From Gemmatimonadota bacterium (GTDB lineage Bacteria > Gemmatimonadota > Gemmatimonadetes > Gemmatimonadales > Gemmatimonadaceae): a stretch of DNA of 64,000 nt. Under the pieces are notes generated by a model, which saw only the letters and a program-made list of their open reading frames with translations, was not told the DNA's origin and did not search any database. The stretch is from positions 62,001 to 126,000 of the forward strand of contig JAQBQB010000026.1 of NCBI GenBank assembly GCA_028287235.1, in the 5' to 3' direction. The stretch's first letter is position 1; the number at the start of each line of letters is the position of its first letter. This document shows positions 59,311 to 64,000 of the stretch, one piece after another. A program made the translations under genes and the position numbers.

Positions 59311-60912
59311 ATGGCTGACTTCTTCCAGGATTCACCGAGCCTCGAGAATCAGTACGCGAGCGACGCCCTGCTTCGCTCGTACCTCCGCCGCCGCCTGCCT
59401 GCGACCACGCTCGCCGAGATAGAACCCGGCCTCCACCGCCTCGGCGAGCGCGCGATAACGGACATCCTTGCCCTCGGCGACGAGGCAGAAGCGAATCCGC
59501 CGCGCCACGTTCCGTACGACCCGTGGGGCCGCCGCATCGACGACATCGTCGTCTCAGCCGCGTGGCGCGCACTCGACCGCATCTCCGCGGAACAAGGACT
59601 GGTCGCCACCGCGTACGAGCGACGTCACGGCGCGCTGTCGCGCGTGCACCAGATGGCGAAGCTGTATCTCTTCCACGCATCGTCCGCCACGTACAGTTGT
59701 CCGCTCGCCATGGGCGACGGGGCGGCGCGCTTCCTCGAGCTACACGGCGGCGGCAATGCACACGCCCGCGCTGCCTTCGAGCATCTGACGTCGCGCGACC
59801 CCGAGCAGTTCTGGACGTCGGGCCAATGGATGACCGAGCGCACCGGCGGCTCCGACGTGTCGCAGACGTCGACGATTGCGCGCCGCGACGACGTGGGCGG
59901 CTATCGCTTGTACGGCACGAAGTGGTTCACGTCAGCGACGACGTCGCAAATGGCGATCGCCCTCGCGCGCATCGAAGGCGCGCCGGCTGGCGGCCGCGGA
60001 TTGAGCGTGTTCTTGATCGAGCTCCGCGACGAACACGGCGCGCTGCGCAACATTCAGGTCAACCGCCTCAAGGACAAACTCGGCACCCGCGCGCTGCCGA
60101 CGGCGGAGCTCACCCTCGATGGCACGCCGGCCACGCTGGTCGGCGGCGAAGGCGACGGCGTGCGCAAGATCGCCGCGCTCTTCAACGTCACGCGCGTCTA
60201 CAACGCCGTGGCCGCGGTGTCTGGCATGCGCCGCGCAGTGGCGCTGGCGCGCGACTATGCCACGCGTCGCACGACATTCGGTAAGCGGCTCATCGACCAT
60301 CCGCTGCACGCCGAGACACTTTCAGATCTCGAAGCGCGCGTGCGCGCCTCGTTCCTGCTGACGTTCCGCGTCGTGGAGCTGATGGGCAAACACGAATGCC
60401 GCGAGGCGACTGACGCCGAGCGGGCGATTCTACGTTTGCTCACACCGGTGGCGAAGCTTTACACGGCGAAGCAGGCCGTCGCGGTTGCGAGCGAAGCGCT
60501 CGAAGCGTTCGGCGGTGCTGGGTACGTCGAGGACACAGGCTTGCCGCGGCTGCTGCGCGACGCACAGGTGCTGCCAATTTGGGAGGGCACGACGAACGTG
60601 CTGAGTCTCGACATGTGGCGCGCGATCGAGCGAACGGGCGCTTTCGAGCCCTGGCTCGACGATGTGCGGGTGCGGCTGGGCCGCACGGCGGCGGCGCCGG
60701 TAGCAGACGTTGTCGAGCGCATCGCACGCTATGTGTCGGAGACGCAGGACAGTGACAGGCGTGAAGCGGGCGCACGTCGTCTCGCCTTCGCGATTGCGCG
60801 CGTCACGGCCGCCATGGAGCTAGTCGAGCTCGCGGCGTCCGAGCACGCCGACCCGGACGCCGCGAGCGTCGCCGCACGCTGGCTGCGACGAGATCTGGCG
60901 GGTGTCGCGTGA
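59311..60912 (+). CDS. Acyl-CoA dehydrogenase-family protein, AidB-like
   Basis: A 533-residue flavoprotein. It shows the AidB-like N-terminal extension (LLRSYLRRRLPATTLAEIEP), TSGQWMTERTGGSDVSQT near the FAD site, GTKWFTSATTSQMAIA, and EAFGGAGYVEDTGLPRLLRD with WEGTTNVLSLD at the C-terminus. AidB in E. coli is part of the adaptive response to alkylation damage and binds DNA; acyl-CoA activity is weak. A plain acyl-CoA dehydrogenase role is possible. The ATG at 59311 begins MADFFQDSPSL. Cytosolic. Confidence 0.9.
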   Translation: MADFFQDSPSLENQYASDALLRSYLRRRLPATTLAEIEPGLHRLGERAITDILALGDEAEANPPRHVPYDPWGRRIDDIVVSAAWRALDRISAEQGLVATAYERRHGALSRVHQMAKLYLFHASSATYSCPLAMGDGAARFLELHGGGNAHARAAFEHLTSRDPEQFWTSGQWMTERTGGSDVSQTSTIARRDDVGGYRLYGTKWFTSATTSQMAIALARIEGAPAGGRGLSVFLIELRDEHGALRNIQVNRLKDKLGTRALPTAELTLDGTPATLVGGEGDGVRKIAALFNVTRVYNAVAAVSGMRRAVALARDYATRRTTFGKRLIDHPLHAETLSDLEARVRASFLLTFRVVELMGKHECREATDAERAILRLLTPVAKLYTAKQAVAVASEALEAFGGAGYVEDTGLPRLLRDAQVLPIWEGTTNVLSLDMWRAIERTGAFEPWLDDVRVRLGRTAAAPVADVVERIARYVSETQDSDRREAGARRLAFAIARVTAAMELVELAASEHADPDAASVAARWLRRDLAGVA

Positions 60913-61027
60913 CGACCCGGTTTAGTTGAGCGTTTTGTCATAGGTGGCCGCTCAACGGGGCGGCGGATCCCGCGGCTCCGCGCGCCGGGGCGACGAATAT
61001 CGCGGCGCCCGCGCGAAGAAGCCGCCC

Positions 61028-62227
61028 CTACCGACCGCCAAGCTTGCTCAACGCATCGCGAGCCCGCTGATTCTTGGGATCGAGCGCCACTGCCCGCTCG
61101 TACGCTACTCGCGCGCGCACGGAATCACGCGCCGCTGCGTACATCGCACCGAGCGACTGAAACGCATGCGAGCTCGTCGGATAGAGCTCGGTGTTGATCT
61201 GCATCAGCGCGACGGCCTTGGTGGTATCGCGACTGAGCTCGATCGTCCCAAGCTGATCGACCATCCGTTCCGGCGGCTTCACCCGATAGCCCAATTCCGA
61301 CGAGAGCTTTGCGAAGTGGTCCACGATCGACGCCGGCCGGTCCATCGCGGCGACGAGATTCGCCTTGTAGGCGCTGAAGATGAACCGGAGCGCGTCATAC
61401 TCGGCGATCATCGGCACGGAACCGTGATCGTCGTCGTCATAGTACTTGTATGCGTACCGGATGCCGGACTTGTTGTTCTCCAGCAGCAGCTTGTTGAACT
61501 CGACGATCGAATTGAAGTGCACGTTCTTGCTAGGATCAGAAGGATCCTTGGTGTTTGCCTGGCCCACGAACAACGTCCGCGCCGCCGGCGCGCGCTTGCT
61601 GAAATACGCGTTGGCCTGCTTGAGCAGCGTCTGGTTGTCCCACCATAAGCTCGGATCGATGGCGACGTAGGCGTTGAACGTCTCTGGGATCGTGTACAGC
61701 GCGTCGATCGTCGCGATGCCGCCGAAGGAATGTCCCACCAGCACGCGGTAGGGCTCCGTGCGATACGTCGAATCGACGTGCGGAATGAGCTCCGACTTCA
61801 CGAACTGGAGAAAAGTCGGCATGCCGCCGCTCGTGGCGAACGCCGGCGCTGGTTTGCCGTCCACGCCGGCGGCGGCGTGCGTCGGCGTGAGATCGCGCGT
61901 CCGATCGGTGTTCGGAATGGCGATGACGATCATCTCCGGCACGACGTACGTGCCGTTGACGCCGGTGCCGAGGATCTGGAGCAGGCCCGTGACGGAGTGG
62001 AAGTGCGCGTCGCCGTCGAGCAGATACAGCACGGGATATGCGCGCGGCAGATACGTCGATTGCCGATAGCTTGGCGGCGTATAGATCTCGTACTTGCGGT
62101 ACTCCTTCAGCGCCGGCGAATAGATGGAGTCGGTGGTGCCGATGATGATCGTGCCCGGCGCGGCGGCCTGCGCGTGCGCTGCCGCGGGCAGGAGGGCGAG
62201 GAGACAGCACCTGAGGAAGGAGCGCAT
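61028..62227 (-). CDS. Exported esterase (IroE/Fes-like fold) with C-terminal TPR
   Basis: A 399-residue secreted alpha/beta hydrolase. A signal peptide (MRSFLRCCLLALLPAAAHAQ) is followed by the putative-esterase domain: YPVLYLLDGDAHFHSVTG, nucleophile LVGHSFGGIATID near residue 168 and the histidine in DDDHGSVP. A tetratricopeptide-like hairpin lies at the C-terminus (SSHAFQSLGAMYAAARDSVR, ARVAYERAVALDPKNQRARD). Relatives hydrolyse siderophore esters or acyl esters. The ATG at 62227 fits the signal peptide. It is convergent with the AidB-like gene. Confidence 0.9.
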   Translation of the reverse strand: MRSFLRCCLLALLPAAAHAQAAAPGTIIIGTTDSIYSPALKEYRKYEIYTPPSYRQSTYLPRAYPVLYLLDGDAHFHSVTGLLQILGTGVNGTYVVPEMIVIAIPNTDRTRDLTPTHAAAGVDGKPAPAFATSGGMPTFLQFVKSELIPHVDSTYRTEPYRVLVGHSFGGIATIDALYTIPETFNAYVAIDPSLWWDNQTLLKQANAYFSKRAPAARTLFVGQANTKDPSDPSKNVHFNSIVEFNKLLLENNKSGIRYAYKYYDDDDHGSVPMIAEYDALRFIFSAYKANLVAAMDRPASIVDHFAKLSSELGYRVKPPERMVDQLGTIELSRDTTKAVALMQINTELYPTSSHAFQSLGAMYAAARDSVRARVAYERAVALDPKNQRARDALSKLGGR

Positions 62228-62429
62228 GGTTGTATTGGTTGAAGGACGCTGGTTGGCGGCCGTACGTCCCAAACCATACACGGCGCGCGCTCGCGCGCTA
62301 CCACCGCTACGGCGTCAGGCGCCCTCGTGTCCCAGCGCGCAATGCCTGGCATCGAAACGCGCTCGGTCGGATTGGTATGGCGACGCTATCGGGTCACGAC
62401 ATCGCTGTGCGCCAGACTATCTTGTAGGG

Positions 62430-64000
62430 ATGCGGGAACCACCCCCGGCCACCTGGCCGCCAAATCTGCGGCTGGTGTACATCATCGACCTGACCGCCCG
62501 TTCGCATAGCGACGGGCTGAGCGTCGAGTTGGCCACAGAGCCTGTCGGCGCCGAGTATCCGCCGGGTGAGCTCGCGCCCTTTGAGCTGGCCGCCGGGGTG
62601 TGGCTCGCCGCCCCTGACGCCGCCGATCGAGAGATCGCGCGACTGCTTCTCGGTCCCCACCCCGACGACTATCGCTCCGGCAGAATCCCCCTCCCCGCGA
62701 GCTTCCTGCTCCGCGATCGCGACTTCGACACGACTCTCGCCGCCATCAGCGCCACCGGCCGCAGTCGCATCCGGCTCTCGGCCACCGAGCTCTCCCAATG
62801 TTCCGTCCACTGGGACGCGGGCGAGCCGTGGCGTCTCGAGCTCACGGTGCACGAAGCGGAGTCCGGCCCGAGTACGCTCACGGGCGCGCTCCGCCGCGCC
62901 GGCGGAACGATGCCGCTCTCCGCGCCGCAGGTCCTCCACCAGGCCGGCGTTCTATATGTAGGCGATACGCTCGCGCGCGTCGACCACGGCGGCGCGTTCA
63001 TCATCGCCGCGACGCTGCGTACCGTCCCGCGCATTCCGCTCGCCGAAGGCGAGCTGCCCGACCTGCTCGAGACGCTGTACGCGCTCCCGAATGGCCCGGC
63101 CATCTCGCTGCCTGGCCATATCTCGATCGGCGAACAGACGACGCCGCCGCGACCGTGGCTCTCGATCACCGCCGATCCGTCGCCCTGGAAATACGCGCCG
63201 CCGGTGCTCACGCTCGGCTTCGAGTACGGCGACGCGCGCATCCCGGTCGAGTATTCGCGCGACACGGTGTTCGACAAGACGAAGCTCACGCTCTACCGCC
63301 GCGACCGAGACGCCGAGCGCCAAGCGCGCGAGAAGCTCGTCGAAGCGGGCGTTCGCGAAGAGCCCGACTTCACGCCGCGTCCGCCGCGCCTCACGATCGC
63401 GAAACGCAAGCTCGGCCCGCTCGTGTTGCAGCTCATTCGCGACGGCTGGCGCGTGGAGGCGAGCGGCGTTCGCTATCGCACACCGGGCGTCACGCGCGCC
63501 GCGGTGCGGTCGGGCATCGATTGGTTCGACCTCGACCTCGTGGTGGAATACGACGGCGTCGCGGCGCCGCTTCCGGCGCTGCTCGACGCGTTGCGCAAGC
63601 GACAGACGACGGTGACGCTCGCCGACGGCAGCGTCGGCCTCCTGCCGCTCGACCTGCTCTCGCGCTTCGGACCGGCGCTCGCCGCCGGATCGCCGTTGGC
63701 GGACGTCACACGCTTCACGCGGTCGCAGGTGGGCCTGCTCGACGCGCTGCTCGCCACGATGCCCGACGTGTCGGTCGACGAGACCTTCGAGACGGCGCGC
63801 GCGCGGCTGCACGACTTCGAGGGAATCACGCCCGCCGACGCCGCGCCGACGTTCGTGGGCACGCTGCGCGAGTATCAGCGCGAGGGCTTGGGCTGGCTGC
63901 GCTTCCTCCGCGACTTCGAACTCGGCGGCTGTCTCGCCGACGACATGGGACTCGGCAAGACGGTCCAGGTGCTCGCCCTGCTCGACTTGCTGCCGCGCGA
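62430..64000 (+). CDS. SNF2-family helicase, N-terminal part (3' end outside window)
   Basis: At least 523 residues are visible. The first 440 residues are a helicase-associated extension (MREPPPATWPPNLRLVYIID). The SNF2 ATPase core then begins with LREYQREGLGWLRFLRDF and Walker A LADDMGLGKTVQVLALLD near residue 510. Such large RapA/HepA-like helicases remodel nucleoprotein complexes or serve in defence systems. The ATG at 62430 is in frame with the whole sequence. What follows is unknown because the window ends inside the ATPase domain. Confidence 0.9.
   Translation, partial: MREPPPATWPPNLRLVYIIDLTARSHSDGLSVELATEPVGAEYPPGELAPFELAAGVWLAAPDAADREIARLLLGPHPDDYRSGRIPLPASFLLRDRDFDTTLAAISATGRSRIRLSATELSQCSVHWDAGEPWRLELTVHEAESGPSTLTGALRRAGGTMPLSAPQVLHQAGVLYVGDTLARVDHGGAFIIAATLRTVPRIPLAEGELPDLLETLYALPNGPAISLPGHISIGEQTTPPRPWLSITADPSPWKYAPPVLTLGFEYGDARIPVEYSRDTVFDKTKLTLYRRDRDAERQAREKLVEAGVREEPDFTPRPPRLTIAKRKLGPLVLQLIRDGWRVEASGVRYRTPGVTRAAVRSGIDWFDLDLVVEYDGVAAPLPALLDALRKRQTTVTLADGSVGLLPLDLLSRFGPALAAGSPLADVTRFTRSQVGLLDALLATMPDVSVDETFETARARLHDFEGITPADAAPTFVGTLREYQREGLGWLRFLRDFELGGCLADDMGLGKTVQVLALLDLLPR

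Noticed and set aside
61028-62227. Enterobactin-type siderophore esterase assigned by name
   Set aside because: The fold and triad fit the putative-esterase family, but there are no siderophore genes nearby and the TPR tail is atypical, so only the fold is claimed.

Overview
The window is GC-rich chromosomal DNA (73% G+C in one hand-counted 60-base block of mutS) with tightly packed genes. Many proteins are secreted or lipid-anchored: M28, M20, M16 and M6-type peptidases, a VPS10/BNR-repeat protein, a large TonB-dependent receptor and PKD/Ig-like lipoproteins. There are also Hanks-type kinases with membrane segments and TPR tails, and glycine/arginine-rich linkers inside secreted enzymes. GTG and TTG starts are frequent. 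Together this suggests a soil Gemmatimonadota chromosome. That assignment is inference from gene style, since no rRNA gene is present.

Layout. 0-18.9 kb is mostly housekeeping: upp (cut by the window edge), a DUF218 protein, an alpha/beta hydrolase, an active/inactive M16 peptidase pair overlapping a Nudix hydrolase, an ECF sigma factor with its zinc-finger anti-sigma gene, holA-SPOR protein-mutS (overlapping starts and stops), a TonB-C lipoprotein, cystathionine beta-synthase, ddl with a radical-SAM-like gene lacking the cysteine motif, a rhomboid protease, queF and an M28 peptidase. 19.1-22.4 kb is a TonB-dependent receptor on the minus strand. 26.7-36.9 kb holds universal stress protein, kinase, idi, nitroreductase, four-helix-bundle protein, L,D-transpeptidase, Uma2, M20 and CocE genes. 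37-64 kb holds a GxxExxY gene, an unknown gene, EthD, VPS10, PKD/Ig protein, Fic, M28, M6-like protease, kinase-TPR, small secreted proteins, an MNT-HEPN fusion, a Fic remnant, amidase, AidB-like dehydrogenase, esterase-TPR and the start of a SNF2 helicase.

The most interesting region is 22887-26614. A 47-bp exact direct repeat of the 3' part of tRNA-Phe flanks about 3.7 kb of lower-GC DNA (42-50% in three of four blocks counted). This island carries three consecutive genes: a TIGR04255-like protein, a protein with a membrane segment plus helix-turn-helix, and a protein of no family I recognise. A four-copy 12-bp TGTAT iteron array lies just upstream. No integrase is visible. The likely original tRNA terminator now lies beyond the right repeat, which supports insertion. 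The trio is a candidate uncharacterised accessory, possibly defence or toxin-antitoxin, system.

A second theme is gene-repeat association. The four-helix-bundle gene (30840-31208) is flanked by a perfect 36-bp inverted repeat belonging to a dispersed palindromic repeat family with further copies near 19.0, 48.9 and 56.7 kb. The GxxExxY gene is bracketed by GCAAT-type iterons and followed by a perfect 16-bp inverted repeat. Gene remnants (a kinase-TPR tail, a Fic C-terminus) and a triple GTTAATTAA operator-like array upstream of fic add to the accessory layer.
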